Positions 36,101 to 45,631 of a DNA stretch of 64,000 nucleotides are shown piece after piece. The position numbers and the translations under genes were made by a program. Numbering within the stretch: position 1 is the stretch's first letter; every line of letters begins with the position of its first letter. The notes beneath the pieces were generated by a model, which had not been told where the DNA came from, did no database searches, and saw only the letters and a list, made by a program, of their open reading frames with translations. This DNA is from an uncultured Lachnospiraceae bacterium. GTDB taxonomy: Bacteria; Bacillota; Clostridia; Lachnospirales; Lachnospiraceae. The stretch covers positions 104,626 to 168,625 of the forward strand of contig CACZFI010000005.1 of NCBI GenBank assembly GCA_902780405.1, written 5' to 3'.

Positions 36101-39100
36101 GGATACAGGTTATACGATCGATCGTTCAGGTGCTGTTACATTTACAGTGAAGCCGGCGGAAGGTTATTCTGCAAAAGCAGGCGCCGCTTCAAATTCTTTG
36201 GGAACTGTGACGGGAACATATACATCCGGCGCTAACGATACAGCAGCATTCTTCGTATTCGAGAGTGATAAGCAGTATAACATGACGGTTGTGAAGCCTA
36301 AGGTAACTGTAGGAGAAGGCGAAGGTGCGCATATGGCACAGACTTCACCGGATTCAAGCTTTACAGCTGCGTTTGAACCTAATGATGGATTTGAGCCGTC
36401 AGCGGGTACTCCGATTTTCATCAGCAACTTTGATCCTGAGTCCATGGCGGTAGTTATTAAGAAGTACTCCGGGGATGATCCGAGTACTGCTTCATTCCTC
36501 ACGAATCTCACGCCGGTACGGATAGGGGAGACTGATGTTTATAGAGTAAAACTTGGAGTACTCGATGTCAGTGAGGGAGAAAAACTCACCTTCGAACTGG
36601 TTGAGAAATCTACTTCGAACGGCGAACAGCCCGGTCCCGGTCCGAATAGACCGGAAGGAACAGAAATCCGTTTTGATGGTGCGAAAGACATTAAGGGCGA
36701 TGTGGGTGGCAACGAATTTACTGTTGTCTACGACGGTCCTGAAGGAGAAGTGCGCATTGGTGTAACAGGTGCGCAGGGAGACACATTAACCAAATTCTTT
36801 GGCGATGGCCCCGGCCAGCCTGCTATGAGTATCTTTACAACAGGCGATCACCTTGATCTGGCATTTGAAGCCGAACCGGTAAGAGCTGAGTGGTGGGATG
36901 ATGACGGCCAGACGCAGGATCCTCAAAGAACACAGATTGCGCTTGATGATCACCTTAAGGCAACAGTTGCGGTTCCTACCACGGTGGATGCTTTGCGAAG
37001 AGTCGAGATCGACTTCTTCCAGCCGCCGAGAATGTTTAATGTTATCTTTGATGATGGTTCTAGGACGGGAGTTACTGCTAAATACGATAATGAGGGAACA
37101 CCGGCTACTTTGGCCAACGAACCTGTGACAATCGACGAAGGAAGAGATATATACCTGTATGGATTTGATCCGTTGACCATGGATGTTGTCTTAGTGGAAC
37201 GTGATACGCTGACCCCGCGTGTAGAGGCAAAGATGAACGTCTTCCGGCCGGAAGATGCAGGTGAAGACGATCCTTACATTGCACGGGTCTGCGATTTGAA
37301 AGATGATGCGACCATTCCGGATGATGTTGAGGACCTGAAGATTCTTGTGACGAACAGGGATGTACGCGTCTATGTTCGACCCGGAGAGGGAGTGGCTGAT
37401 CTAAGAATCGATCCACAAGATAATCAAAGGCTTCTCTTTGAAACAGCAGGCATTACGCAAAGCTTTGAGGCGGTGCTTGGTTCTGATCGAGGCCCGTGGA
37501 GTGCAGAAACAAAACATGATGAAGAAGGCAATGAGTGGACCGAGTATTACATAACGGTTGCAGCAAGCCAGCTTAACAGTGTTGATTACTTAACAAGTGT
37601 ATCTACCGGAGATGGATTCCTTCGCTACTTTGAAGGCGGAGATGATTCAAGGGTTGTTGAACTGGTTGATACGAATACTCAGGGAATACAAACAGCAAAA
37701 GAGGGATTGCTACTTAATGACTTCACGGATGAGTATGCTATCGAGATTTGTGTACCAATGGCAACGCTTGTGTTTATTCCGGATGATTACATGGCGAAAA
37801 ACACAAACCTGAGTCAAGATGAAAAGAAGGTTGTTTGCAGCAATGGCCAGTTAGAGGCTGAGTTCAGTTTTTCGATTCTGAACAATGGTAGTGATGTGCT
37901 GATTCCACTTGAAAAACGTACAATTCCCAAAGATCAGTACAATGAGTGGGAGCATGATGAATACTATGTAGATGTTTTAGCTAGCAAGGTAGATGATATA
38001 AATGTGGTGGCTAATCTTATCTCTAACGCAGGATTCTTTGTGGATTGTGAAGGACAGCTGATTAGTTGGGGTCCTCAAGGATATGAGCCTATAGCAAGCC
38101 ATTATGACGCAGAGCATCGCTTTGCAGCATTTAATATCCATGCGATACTTCCGCCAATCACGGAAACAGTGACGAACGATAGTATCAAGGTGCCGGCTGA
38201 AGAAGGATGCACCTTTGAATGTACCAATCTTGATATACAGGGTTCGACTCCGATTACATCTGACAATGGATCGTTTACAGGACTTAACCCTGCTACTTGC
38301 TACTCAATCGTGAAGGCGATGAAGGACGGCAATGGTTTTATCGGATACTCAAGTGCTGTTACAGTGACGACGCTTGAGGCAAACGATGATTCCGTGGTTG
38401 AAACAAAGGATGCTACGATTACAGACGAAGGTGCAGTCGTTAAGACTGAAACGAAGATCGATCCTGATGCACCTGTCGGAAGTGTTACCGGACTTGATAA
38501 AAATTTGGTTGGGGCGCTGGAGACTACTGGTGTGATAACGCAGGAAGAGGGCGCGGCGGTAGCGACAGGCGATGACCTTACGCTGACATTAACCGCCGAG
38601 AATCTTGACGGCGAAGTTCCTGTGGAGGATAGGAGTGCGGCAAATGCAGCCCTGGCGCAGATTACGCGTGATACGGGTAAGAAGGCAGTGCTTGGAGCAA
38701 CGATGGATATCTCTCTTCTGCTCAAAGTCGGAAATCGCCAGGAGCGAAAACTGGAGCAAATCCCCAGTCCGATTCGCTTCAGCGTGACTGTGCCGGACGG
38801 CATGCTCAATACAAATCCGAAGATAGAGAGAACGTTCTATCTGCTTAGGTTCCATGAAAACCAGGCGACTGTGCTTGCGTCCGGAAAGAGACCTGTGCTC
38901 ACGGGAAGTTCGAATCTCTTCTCTACCTATGGGATCGCATACGTGGATGAAGAAGTGAAGACGCCGGCTCCGCCGGTGACACCTGATGTGAAGGTGTCCT
39001 ACAGCTCACACATCCAGAACATCGGATGGGGACAGGGCTACGTGGCAAACGGTACTGTATCAGGAACCAGTGGTAAGTCTTACAGACTTGAAGGTATTAA

Positions 39101-39983
39101 GATTAAGGTAGAGGGCAACAAGAACCTCGGCGTCCAGTACACCACACATGTACAGGATTACGGATGGATGGGTTGGAGCTCCAACGATGAGATGAGCGGA
39201 ACCGAAGGCGAGGCAAAGCGTCTTGAGGCGATCAAGATCCAGCTTACGGGAGCGGACAAGGATAAGTACGACGTATACTACAGAGTCCATGCGCAGAACA
39301 TCGGCTGGATGAACTGGGCGAAGAACGGAGCGGCAGCAGGTACTGCGGGCTATGCCTACAGACTCGAAGCGATCCAGATCGTGGTTGTGAAGAAGGGCGC
39401 ATCCTTCGACAAGAACATCGGCAAGATCTCAAGTGTAAGCGCTGACGCGTACAGAGACAAGAACCATGGCGGCGAGCCGAATGTATCGGATGCGGCCGTA
39501 CCGAATGTAACCTATCGTACACATGTGCAGAATGTCGGATGGCAGGCATGGAAGACCAACGGTGCATTTGCAGGTACCAGCGGAAGAAGCCTCAGACTTG
39601 AAGGAATTCAGATGAGACTGAGTAACAGCGATTATGCCGGCGGCATCAGATACAAGACACATGTACAGAACGACGGATGGCAGGATTGGAGAGCAAACGG
39701 CGTTATGTCCGGAACCTCCGGAAGATCCTTACGTCTCGAGGCTATCAACGTTGAGCTTACCGGTGAGGTGGCTAAGCATTACGATATCTACTATCGTGTG
39801 CATGCACAGAACTATGGATGGCTCGGTTGGGCAAAGAACGGCGAGTCTGCAGGAACCAGCGGTCAGTCACTTCGTCTGGAGGGTATCCAGGTAGTAATTG
39901 TACCGAAGGGCAGCGCAGCACCGGGTAACACATACAAGGGTGTTACCGCGGACGCTAGTAAGAAGGCGTTCTACGGAAAGTAG
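33177..39983 (+). CDS. Giant secreted protein with six C-terminal ChW repeats
   Basis: A 2268-residue exported protein. Signal peptide LLALMLALVMAFTMVPSVNA. Residues about 150-405 hold two near-identical modules of 127 residues (each starting YNV(D/N)FG...SWVINDGQADKTI); a shorter relative precedes them at residue 37. A long central part carries more modules with the pattern FxPxTMxV and a domain near 780-930 ending SFSNYSIVSKE, which resembles ZU5-like or bacterial surface domains. Residues about 1938-2241 hold six ChW repeats (HIQNIGWGQGYVANG, HAQNIGWMNWAKNG and so on), matching the repeats in the 27102 protein one by one. There is no LPXTG-type anchor, so ChW repeats are the probable attachment. 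Codon choice in the centre looks more AT-rich than in neighbouring housekeeping genes, suggesting transfer or fast change. Confidence 0.92.
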   Translation: MKKRRKGRLLALMLALVMAFTMVPSVNAKADGNSYNISFGDTWDVMGDQNEAHYVYAYKDSAHHTPFGNGEHVCTAETIIYFQNFDPSSMEVAIYHNPDDNWEMVSDQVDQNGAFRLPDDFFNQATDKAYALTVQLKNNQGGNDPAQDPLYNVDFGANSWVINDGQADKTIYAFIGDGETNTIVANTAMEVTSNTTIKLFGGFDPSTMHVQVTDTADTTSENPFTTTLATNVGPDNAPYYETKIANHTNNGGVPTNLIFEVVPGAEQQGSNPGGDANYNVNFGDNSWVINDGQADKTIYAFIGDGETNTIPVNTAMEVTSNMTIKLYGGFDPSKMHVEVTEAGDVSNPFKTELRTNVGPNNADYYEVKIVNPNGGGIPENLTFAVVSGAENAGDNPNPPGGSEAIIKISAPKAEHVGNGYTDSVTVDSPLWHGNVTTRYSRQWANLSVSLNSGEAGGERTDTFHGTEEELEAENCDLSALERQKIRYVPDENDPTKVDISFHLNWGYDIVGLWVNGEDRLGVFEVSQDPYKTVFHDRNSFLRHYGDQGVTVTLPDVTVPDPSEKYNKSDENELPVFEIEVMVQPNTEVFIGNFLWSNEDCFAPYEQGGTEPSDLYIGHSQIKLMDIYFDDGSGDDVDRDPIPEYIQGVDDSAAAHPYAYKHLHVGENDKEFTDPDIHAIHYQLDREGTATGAVRKTSEMVMPTGTWVVMKIQPEQGYQVKSFHGVNRNKGNVVLLDDEGTDGACIFAFKIDEGNFHIGAVIEPYDDKVDPVEGAVKSGAVYLPNGDIDGGTGKLVVDEAESVNETAIKTFADTDAGIDTPDNGYTVEKSLDLDLMQTYLKGGVQAEGKSESWDIGVGHAQPLTEPAEISLTLDETTRGNIEGEAIQLVHEKAAGVYEIVPITSYDPETGAISFETTSFSNYSIVSKEVESPSGDSITVHSDTAVLNGNKAVFTYKDSVGDVIGTVEAPATALGTTDTGYTIDRSGAVTFTVKPAEGYSAKAGAASNSLGTVTGTYTSGANDTAAFFVFESDKQYNMTVVKPKVTVGEGEGAHMAQTSPDSSFTAAFEPNDGFEPSAGTPIFISNFDPESMAVVIKKYSGDDPSTASFLTNLTPVRIGETDVYRVKLGVLDVSEGEKLTFELVEKSTSNGEQPGPGPNRPEGTEIRFDGAKDIKGDVGGNEFTVVYDGPEGEVRIGVTGAQGDTLTKFFGDGPGQPAMSIFTTGDHLDLAFEAEPVRAEWWDDDGQTQDPQRTQIALDDHLKATVAVPTTVDALRRVEIDFFQPPRMFNVIFDDGSRTGVTAKYDNEGTPATLANEPVTIDEGRDIYLYGFDPLTMDVVLVERDTLTPRVEAKMNVFRPEDAGEDDPYIARVCDLKDDATIPDDVEDLKILVTNRDVRVYVRPGEGVADLRIDPQDNQRLLFETAGITQSFEAVLGSDRGPWSAETKHDEEGNEWTEYYITVAASQLNSVDYLTSVSTGDGFLRYFEGGDDSRVVELVDTNTQGIQTAKEGLLLNDFTDEYAIEICVPMATLVFIPDDYMAKNTNLSQDEKKVVCSNGQLEAEFSFSILNNGSDVLIPLEKRTIPKDQYNEWEHDEYYVDVLASKVDDINVVANLISNAGFFVDCEGQLISWGPQGYEPIASHYDAEHRFAAFNIHAILPPITETVTNDSIKVPAEEGCTFECTNLDIQGSTPITSDNGSFTGLNPATCYSIVKAMKDGNGFIGYSSAVTVTTLEANDDSVVETKDATITDEGAVVKTETKIDPDAPVGSVTGLDKNLVGALETTGVITQEEGAAVATGDDLTLTLTAENLDGEVPVEDRSAANAALAQITRDTGKKAVLGATMDISLLLKVGNRQERKLEQIPSPIRFSVTVPDGMLNTNPKIERTFYLLRFHENQATVLASGKRPVLTGSSNLFSTYGIAYVDEEVKTPAPPVTPDVKVSYSSHIQNIGWGQGYVANGTVSGTSGKSYRLEGIKIKVEGNKNLGVQYTTHVQDYGWMGWSSNDEMSGTEGEAKRLEAIKIQLTGADKDKYDVYYRVHAQNIGWMNWAKNGAAAGTAGYAYRLEAIQIVVVKKGASFDKNIGKISSVSADAYRDKNHGGEPNVSDAAVPNVTYRTHVQNVGWQAWKTNGAFAGTSGRSLRLEGIQMRLSNSDYAGGIRYKTHVQNDGWQDWRANGVMSGTSGRSLRLEAINVELTGEVAKHYDIYYRVHAQNYGWLGWAKNGESAGTSGQSLRLEGIQVVIVPKGSAAPGNTYKGVTADASKKAFYGK

Positions 39984-39994
39984 AAACATTTACA

Positions 39995-40030
39995 AAACCT
40001 CTCCAAGCGAATTGCTTGGGGAGGTTTTTT
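39995..40030 (+). terminator. Intrinsic terminator after the giant ChW gene
   Basis: AAAACCTCTCCAAGC pairs with GCTTGGGGAGGTTTT (one G-T), then more T. Confidence 0.9.
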
Positions 40031-40163
40031 CTTGCACTCTTGACGCGAATGGGACATAATTAAGCTTTGTCTGTATTCCGTATTCTGATTATGTTAAAAA
40101 GAAAACTTCTTACTCGTTATATAAGAACATCGATCAAGAAGGCATAACGATTAAAATTGATGG

Positions 40164-40193
40164 TTGACAACCGCATATTCTCTGTGATAATAT
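40164..40193 (+). promoter_or_regulatory. Promoter of the rplJ-rplL operon
   Basis: TTGACA (40164-40169), then GATAAT at 16 bp spacing or TAATAT at 18 bp. The stretch 40031-40163 before it shows no gene or element I can name. Confidence 0.65.
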
Positions 40194-40194
40194 G

Positions 40195-40440
40195 TGCAAC
40201 GATGAACTGCCGTAGACAGCAGGTGCGTTGATAGGAAGTGTCATGCATGATGGGCTCCTAACATAGGATGTGTCACGATTCGCAAGTGAATCCTGACCTG
40301 ACGTCGGAGCCATTCCGAATCATGCTATGCATGATGGGCTCCTCCTAGCGTAAGTACGAACCGTACGCCTGCCGAGGAAGATCGTAATTGTTGACGATGT
40401 ACTCCTTTGTTTCGGCATGGGAGTTTTTCTTTTATAGAGA
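40195..40440 (+). promoter_or_regulatory. Ribosomal protein L10 leader (autoregulatory mRNA structure)
   Basis: The 5' region of rplJ holds the typical L10-leader pieces: ACTGCCGTAGACAGCAGGTGC near 40207, a hairpin GATTCGCAAGTGAATC near 40277, and CCTGCCGAGG near 40369. At the 3' end ACTCC...GGAGT plus a T-tract (40401-40432) can act as attenuator. By family knowledge, excess L10-L12 complex binds this leader and lowers expression. A 17-nt stretch (ATGCATGATGGGCTCCT) occurs twice, at 40243 and 40327. Confidence 0.85.
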
Positions 40441-40475
40441 TACGCAGTTCAAATCTTATAAGGAGGTGCGTAGTT

Positions 40476-40973
40476 TTGGCTAAGGTAGAATTAAAGCAGC
40501 CGATCGTCGAAGAGATCAAAGAGACCGTAAAGGACGCGCAGTCCGTAGTCTTAGTTGACTATCGTGGTCTTACCGTAGAGCAGGATACCAGACTTCGTAA
40601 GAGCTTAAGAGAAGCTGATATCACCTACAAGGTGTACAAGAACACCATGGTGAAGCTTGCCGTAGACGGTACAGATCTTGATTCCATCAAGGTTGACCTT
40701 GAGGGACCTACCGCAATCGCTGTTTCCAAGACAGATGCCACAGCTCCCGCTCGTGTACTTTCCAAGTTCGCGAAGGAGGCTCCCGCTCTTGAGATCAAGT
40801 CCGGTGTGGTTGAGGGAACATACTATGATGCAGCAGGCATCAAGTCGATTGCAGCCGTTCCTTCCAGAGAAGAACTTCTTTCCAAGTTCCTCGGAAGCAT
40901 TCAGTCCCCTATTGCTAATTTCGCTCGCGTGATCAAGCAGATCGCTGAGAAGAACGAAGCAGCAGAGGCGTAA
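40476..40973 (+). CDS. rplJ: 50S ribosomal protein L10
   Basis: L10 forms the base of the ribosomal stalk and carries L7/L12 dimers. The start codon is a TTG at 40476: the family N-terminus AKVELKQPIVEEI follows directly, and AGGAGGTG lies 7 bp upstream. The ATG at 40416 and other upstream codons belong to the leader. 165 residues, with KNTMVKLAV and the C-terminal L12-binding helix SPIANFARVIKQIAEK. The rplL gene follows after 43 bp. Confidence 0.96.
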   Translation: MAKVELKQPIVEEIKETVKDAQSVVLVDYRGLTVEQDTRLRKSLREADITYKVYKNTMVKLAVDGTDLDSIKVDLEGPTAIAVSKTDATAPARVLSKFAKEAPALEIKSGVVEGTYYDAAGIKSIAAVPSREELLSKFLGSIQSPIANFARVIKQIAEKNEAAEA

Positions 40974-41016
40974 TTGAAACATTTACTACTATATTATTCA
41001 GAAAAGGAGAACAAAC

Positions 41017-41388
41017 ATGACAGCTCAGGAAATGATCGAAGAGATTAAGAAGTTATCAGTATTAGAGTTAAACGAACTCGTTAAGGCATGCGAGGAGGAG
41101 TTCGGTGTATCCGCAGCAGCAGGCGTTGTTGTAGCAGCAGCAGGTGCCGGTGATGGCGCAGCAGCAGGCGAGGAGAAGGATTCCTTCGATGTAGAGCTTA
41201 CAGAGGTAGGCCCGAACAAGGTTAAGGTTATCAAGGTTGTTCGTGACTGCACAGGTCTTGGACTCAAGGAAGCTAAGGACGTTGTTGACGGCGCTCCCAA
41301 GGTACTCAAAGAGGGTGCTTCCAAGGAAGAGGCTGAGGACATCAAGACTAAGCTTGAGGCTGAAGGCGCTAAGGTTACTCTTAAGTAA
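41017..41388 (+). CDS. rplL: 50S ribosomal protein L7/L12
   Basis: Stalk protein of 123 residues that recruits translation GTPases. The N-terminal dimer domain ([19 protein letters not shown]), the Ala-rich hinge near 35-55 and the C-terminal domain ([18 protein letters not shown]) are all present. AAAGGAG precedes the ATG. A terminator follows, so rpoB has a separate promoter. Confidence 0.97.
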   Translation: MTAQEMIEEIKKLSVLELNELVKACEEEFGVSAAAGVVVAAAGAGDGAAAGEEKDSFDVELTEVGPNKVKVIKVVRDCTGLGLKEAKDVVDGAPKVLKEGASKEEAEDIKTKLEAEGAKVTLK

Positions 41389-41403
41389 TTCTAACGACTT
41401 TTC

Positions 41404-41440
41404 AAGGGGTTTGATCCTGACGGATCAAACCCCTTTTTAT
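41404..41440 (+). terminator. Terminator between rplL and rpoB
   Basis: AAGGGGTTTGATCC-TGAC-GGATCAAACCCCTT plus T-run: a 14-bp perfect stem. It may also act as partial attenuator for rpoBC read-through. Confidence 0.92.
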
Positions 41441-41452
41441 AAGATTAAAACA

Positions 41453-41630
41453 TACAGCCCGAAGCGCGAGGGAACATCTATGTCCGGTCTGCATCTGTGA
41501 TGCAGACAGCCGGTCGCGGCTTTGAGCGACTTCGGAGGAATCCGATAGGATTCCTACAATGCGCACAAAATGGTTACAATGCGCACAAAATGGTTTGTGT
41601 GCGGTGATTGTCCCGGGAGCGAAGGGCGTC
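41453..41630. repeat. Interspersed repeat, copy 1 (upstream of rpoB), with internal extra segment
   Basis: Left part ACAGCCCGAAGCGCGAGGGA (41453-41472) and ATCTAT, and right part GCGCACAAAATGGTTTGTGT (41581-41600) followed by GCGGTGATTGTCCCGGGAGC, match the copy at 49573-49650 after rpoC. In this copy about 95 bp sit between the two parts, including a hairpin GTCTGCATC-TGT-GATGCAGAC and a 20-bp tandem duplication (ACAATGCGCACAAAATGGTT at 41556 and 41576). Confidence 0.75.
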
Positions 41631-41675
41631 AATTTTCAAAAATTTCTGCAATCAAAAAAAGTTTCAAAAAAGTGT

Positions 41676-41704
41676 TTGACTTTCCGAGAACCCTGTGATA
41701 AAGT
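41676..41704 (+). promoter_or_regulatory. Candidate promoter of rpoBC
   Basis: TTGACT (41676-41681), 17 bp, TAAAGT (41699-41704); the -10 is weak. About 85 bp separate it from the rpoB start codon. Confidence 0.5.
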
Positions 41705-41789
41705 GATAGAATGTCACTATTATGGATTAATATGCCGTATTGTGCCGTAATAGTCGACAGTGAATATATTTCAAGGGGTGAAAGTCGCG

Positions 41790-44700
41790 ATGAAAAAGTA
41801 CAGAATGCGTCCTGTTGATTCCGGAAGAGGAGTTCGTATGAGCTTTTCGGGCAGAAAAGAAGTACTGGACATGCCGAATCTGATCGAAGTTCAGAAAGAT
41901 TCGTACCAGTGGTTCCTTGAAGAAGGCCTGAAGGAAGCTTTCAAGGATATCTCTCCCATCACCGATTATACGGGACAGTTGAGTTTGGAGTTCGTGGATT
42001 ATCAGCTCTGCACGGATGATATCAAGTATACCATCGAAGAGTGCAAAGAAAGAGATGCTACGTACGCCGCTCCGATCAAGGTCAATGTACACCTGAGAAA
42101 CAACGAGACAGGTGAGATCGCTCAGCATGATATCTTCATGGGTGATCTTCCGCTTATGACAGACACGGGTACATTCGTGATCAACGGTGCAGAGCGTGTT
42201 ATCGTCAGCCAGCTGGTTCGTTCTCCGGGTATCTACTATGCAATCGGTCATGACAAATTAGGTAAGACCTTATACTCATGTACCGTAATCCCGAACCGTG
42301 GTGCATGGTTAGAGTATGAGACCGACTCCAATGACGTATTTTACGTACGTGTAGACAGGACCCGTAAGGTTCCCGTTACTGTACTGATCCGTTCCTTAGG
42401 TATCGGCACCAACCAGGAGATCATCGATCTCTTCGGAGATGAGCCGAAGATCCTTGCTACATTAGAGAAGGATGTATCTACCACTTACGAGACGGGTATC
42501 ATCGAATTATATAAGAAGATCAGACCGGGTGAGCCGGAGGTTGTGGAGAACGCAGCCAGTCTGTTCAACAGTATGTTCTTCGATTCCAGAAGATATGACC
42601 TTGCGAAGGTCGGAAGATATAAATTCAACAAGAAGCTGTCCTTCCGCAATCGTATTGCGGGACAGACCCTTGCAGAAGATGTGATCGATCCTTCCACAGG
42701 AGAGGTTCTCTTCAAGGCGGGTACCACATTGGCGCGTGAGGATGCGAAAGCGATCCAGGATGCGGCAGTGCCCTTTGTATGGATTGCAACAGAGGAAAGA
42801 AATGTCAAGATCCTTTCCAACATGGTTGTAGATCTGTCCGGCTACGTAGGCTTTGATCCGAAGGAACTCGGCATCAAGGAGGATGTATACTATCCCGTGC
42901 TTGAGAAGCTCTTAGAGCAGTATGATGACGAGGATGAACTCAAAGAGGCAATTGCGGCATCCATCAGCGAGTTGATCCCCAAGCACATCACCAGAGAGGA
43001 TATCCTTGCCTCCATTAACTACAACATGCATCTGGAGTACGGTATCGGCAACAGCGACGATATCGATCACCTCGGCAACCGTCGTATCAGAGCGGTAGGT
43101 GAGCTCCTTCAGAATCAGTATAGAATCGGTCTTTCCAGACTCGAGAGAGTTGTAAGAGAGCGTATGACCACACAGGATATTGAGAGCATCACACCCCAGT
43201 CTCTCATCAATATCAAGCCGGTTACCGCAGCAGTGAAGGAGTTCTTCGGAAGCTCCCAGCTCTCCCAGTTCATGGACCAGAACAACCCGCTTTCCGAGTT
43301 GACACACAAGAGACGTCTTTCGGCACTCGGCCCCGGTGGTCTTTCACGAGACAGAGCCGGATTCGAGGTTCGAGATGTTCACTATACACACTACGGCAGA
43401 ATGTGCCCCATTGAGACCCCGGAAGGTCCGAACATCGGACTCATCAACTCCCTTGCTACCTACGCACGGATCAATGAGTACGGTTTCGTAGAGGCACCTT
43501 ACAGAAAGCTCAACAAGAAAGACCCCACCAATCCCATCGTTACCGAAGAGGTTGTATACCTTACCGCTGACGAAGAGGATAACTACATCGTAGCACAGGC
43601 AAATGAGCCGCTCGATGAGAAGGGTCACTTCATCAATAACAATGTATCCGGTCGTTTCAAAGAGGAGACGGCAGCATTCCCCAAGGCGAATGTCGACCTG
43701 ATGGACGTATCCCCGAAGATGGTATTCTCCGTGGCTACATCCATGATCCCCTTCCTCGAGAACGACGATGCAAACCGTGCCCTCATGGGTTCCAACATGC
43801 AGCGTCAGGCAGTGCCTCTTCTTAAGACAGAGGGCCCCGTTGTAGGAACCGGTATGGAGAACAAGGCAGCGGTTGACTCCGGCGCTTGTATCGTAGCAAA
43901 GCGTGACGGTGTGGTTGAGATCTCCTCCTCCGAGAAGATCATCATCAAGGCCGACAACGGTGAGCGCGATGAGTACCATGTGATCAAATTTGCTAGAAGT
44001 AACCAGGGTAACTGCATGAACCAGCGCCCCATCGTAAAGCGCGGCGACAGAGTGACCAAGGGTATGGTAATCGCAGACGGACCTTCTACCGCAGGCGGCG
44101 AGATCGCACTCGGTAAGAACCCGCTGATCGGATTCATGACCTGGGAAGGTTACAACTACGAGGATGCTGTTCTTCTTTCAGAGAGACTTGTGAAGGAAGA
44201 TGTCTACACATCCGTACATATCGAAGAGTACGAGGTTGAGGCTCGTGACACCAAGCTCGGCGAGGAAGAGATTACCAGAGACCTTGCAGGTCTTGCACCC
44301 GAGGCATTAAAGGACCTCGACGAGAACGGTATCATCCGTATCGGTGCCGAGGTAAGAGCCGGTGATATCCTGGTCGGCAAGGTAACTCCGAAGGGAGAGA
44401 CCGAGCTTACCGCTGAGGAGAGACTCCTCCGTGCGATCTTCGGTGAGAAGGCAAGAGAGGTTCGTGATACTTCTCTCCGCGTACCTCACGGCGCATACGG
44501 CGTTGTTATGGATACCAAGATCTTCACCCGCGAGAACGGCGATGAGCTTCCTCCGGGAGTAAATAAAACTGTTCGCGTATACATTGCTCAGAAGCGTAAG
44601 ATCTCCGTCGGTGATAAGATGGCAGGTCGTCACGGTAACAAGGGTGTTATCTCCAGGATCCTCCCGGTAGAGGATATGCCTTTCCTCCCGAACGGACGTC

Positions 44701-45614
44701 CCTTGGATATCGTGTTAAACCCCCTCGGCGTGCCTTCACGTATGAACATCGGTCAGGTGCTTGAGATTCATCTCGGTCTGGCTGCGAAGGTACTCGGCTT
44801 CAATGTATCCACACCTGTCTTCGACGGTGCGAACGAGTACGACATCATGGACGCTCTGGAGATGGCAAATGATTACGTCAATACAGAGTGGGATGAGTTC
44901 GAGAAGAAGTATAAGAAAGAGGTCAGCAAAGAGGTTATGCAGTACCTCTCTGACCACAGAGATCATAGAGAAGAGTGGAAGGGCGTGCCCATCAACCGTA
45001 CCGGTAAGGTAAAACTTCGCGACGGACGTACCGGAGAGGAGTTCGATTCACCGGTTACCATCGGTTACATGCACTACCTGAAACTTCACCATCTGGTAGA
45101 CGACAAGATCCACGCACGTTCCACCGGTCCTTACGGTATGGTTACCCAGCAGCCTCTCGGTGGTAAGGCACAGTTCGGTGGTCAGCGTTTCGGAGAGATG
45201 GAGGTTTGGGCCCTGGAGGCATACGGTGCATCCTATACACTTCAGGAGATCCTGACCGTGAAGTCCGACGATATCAACGGACGTGTGAAGACCTACGAAG
45301 CTATCATCAAGGGTGACAATATCCCTTCACCGGGTATCCCCGAGTCCTTCAAGGTGCTCCTCAAGGAGTTCCAGTCCTTAGCACTCGATGTAAGAGTTTT
45401 AAGAGACGACCAGACAGAGGTTGAACTTGGTGAAACACTTGACTTCGGCAGCGACGAAGTTCGTGAGGTTCTCGCGGACGACGGAAGAGGCTACGAGGAA
45501 GACCTGTCCGAGCAGGGTATGAGCGGCATTGACGAGAATGACGAGCTTACCGATCTCCCCGGCGGCGACTCCTACTTTGAGGATGCCTACGATGTCGAGG
45601 AAGATGAATACTAA
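41790..45614 (+). CDS. rpoB: RNA polymerase beta subunit
   Basis: Beta subunit of 1274 residues. The rifampicin-binding region reads [20 protein letters not shown] and then [18 protein letters not shown], with the residues seen in rifampicin-sensitive enzymes. The C-terminal switch region includes [20 protein letters not shown]. The ATG at 41790 is chosen: AAGGGGTG lies 9 bp upstream and [19 protein letters not shown] fits; a GTG at 41760 in frame is less likely. rpoC follows by 17 bp. Confidence 0.97.
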   Translation: MKKYRMRPVDSGRGVRMSFSGRKEVLDMPNLIEVQKDSYQWFLEEGLKEAFKDISPITDYTGQLSLEFVDYQLCTDDIKYTIEECKERDATYAAPIKVNVHLRNNETGEIAQHDIFMGDLPLMTDTGTFVINGAERVIVSQLVRSPGIYYAIGHDKLGKTLYSCTVIPNRGAWLEYETDSNDVFYVRVDRTRKVPVTVLIRSLGIGTNQEIIDLFGDEPKILATLEKDVSTTYETGIIELYKKIRPGEPEVVENAASLFNSMFFDSRRYDLAKVGRYKFNKKLSFRNRIAGQTLAEDVIDPSTGEVLFKAGTTLAREDAKAIQDAAVPFVWIATEERNVKILSNMVVDLSGYVGFDPKELGIKEDVYYPVLEKLLEQYDDEDELKEAIAASISELIPKHITREDILASINYNMHLEYGIGNSDDIDHLGNRRIRAVGELLQNQYRIGLSRLERVVRERMTTQDIESITPQSLINIKPVTAAVKEFFGSSQLSQFMDQNNPLSELTHKRRLSALGPGGLSRDRAGFEVRDVHYTHYGRMCPIETPEGPNIGLINSLATYARINEYGFVEAPYRKLNKKDPTNPIVTEEVVYLTADEEDNYIVAQANEPLDEKGHFINNNVSGRFKEETAAFPKANVDLMDVSPKMVFSVATSMIPFLENDDANRALMGSNMQRQAVPLLKTEGPVVGTGMENKAAVDSGACIVAKRDGVVEISSSEKIIIKADNGERDEYHVIKFARSNQGNCMNQRPIVKRGDRVTKGMVIADGPSTAGGEIALGKNPLIGFMTWEGYNYEDAVLLSERLVKEDVYTSVHIEEYEVEARDTKLGEEEITRDLAGLAPEALKDLDENGIIRIGAEVRAGDILVGKVTPKGETELTAEERLLRAIFGEKAREVRDTSLRVPHGAYGVVMDTKIFTRENGDELPPGVNKTVRVYIAQKRKISVGDKMAGRHGNKGVISRILPVEDMPFLPNGRPLDIVLNPLGVPSRMNIGQVLEIHLGLAAKVLGFNVSTPVFDGANEYDIMDALEMANDYVNTEWDEFEKKYKKEVSKEVMQYLSDHRDHREEWKGVPINRTGKVKLRDGRTGEEFDSPVTIGYMHYLKLHHLVDDKIHARSTGPYGMVTQQPLGGKAQFGGQRFGEMEVWALEAYGASYTLQEILTVKSDDINGRVKTYEAIIKGDNIPSPGIPESFKVLLKEFQSLALDVRVLRDDQTEVELGETLDFGSDEVREVLADDGRGYEEDLSEQGMSGIDENDELTDLPGGDSYFEDAYDVEEDEY

Positions 45615-45631
45615 GAAGGGAGTTATGTGAG

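Noticed and set aside
40407..40475. Longer start of L10 at an upstream codon
   Set aside because: The extra residues lie in the leader structure and do not resemble L10; the TTG at 40476 has the proper ribosome site.
41760..41789. GTG start for rpoB
   Set aside because: The ATG at 41790 has AAGGGGTG at good spacing and the family N-terminus; the GTG has no ribosome site.
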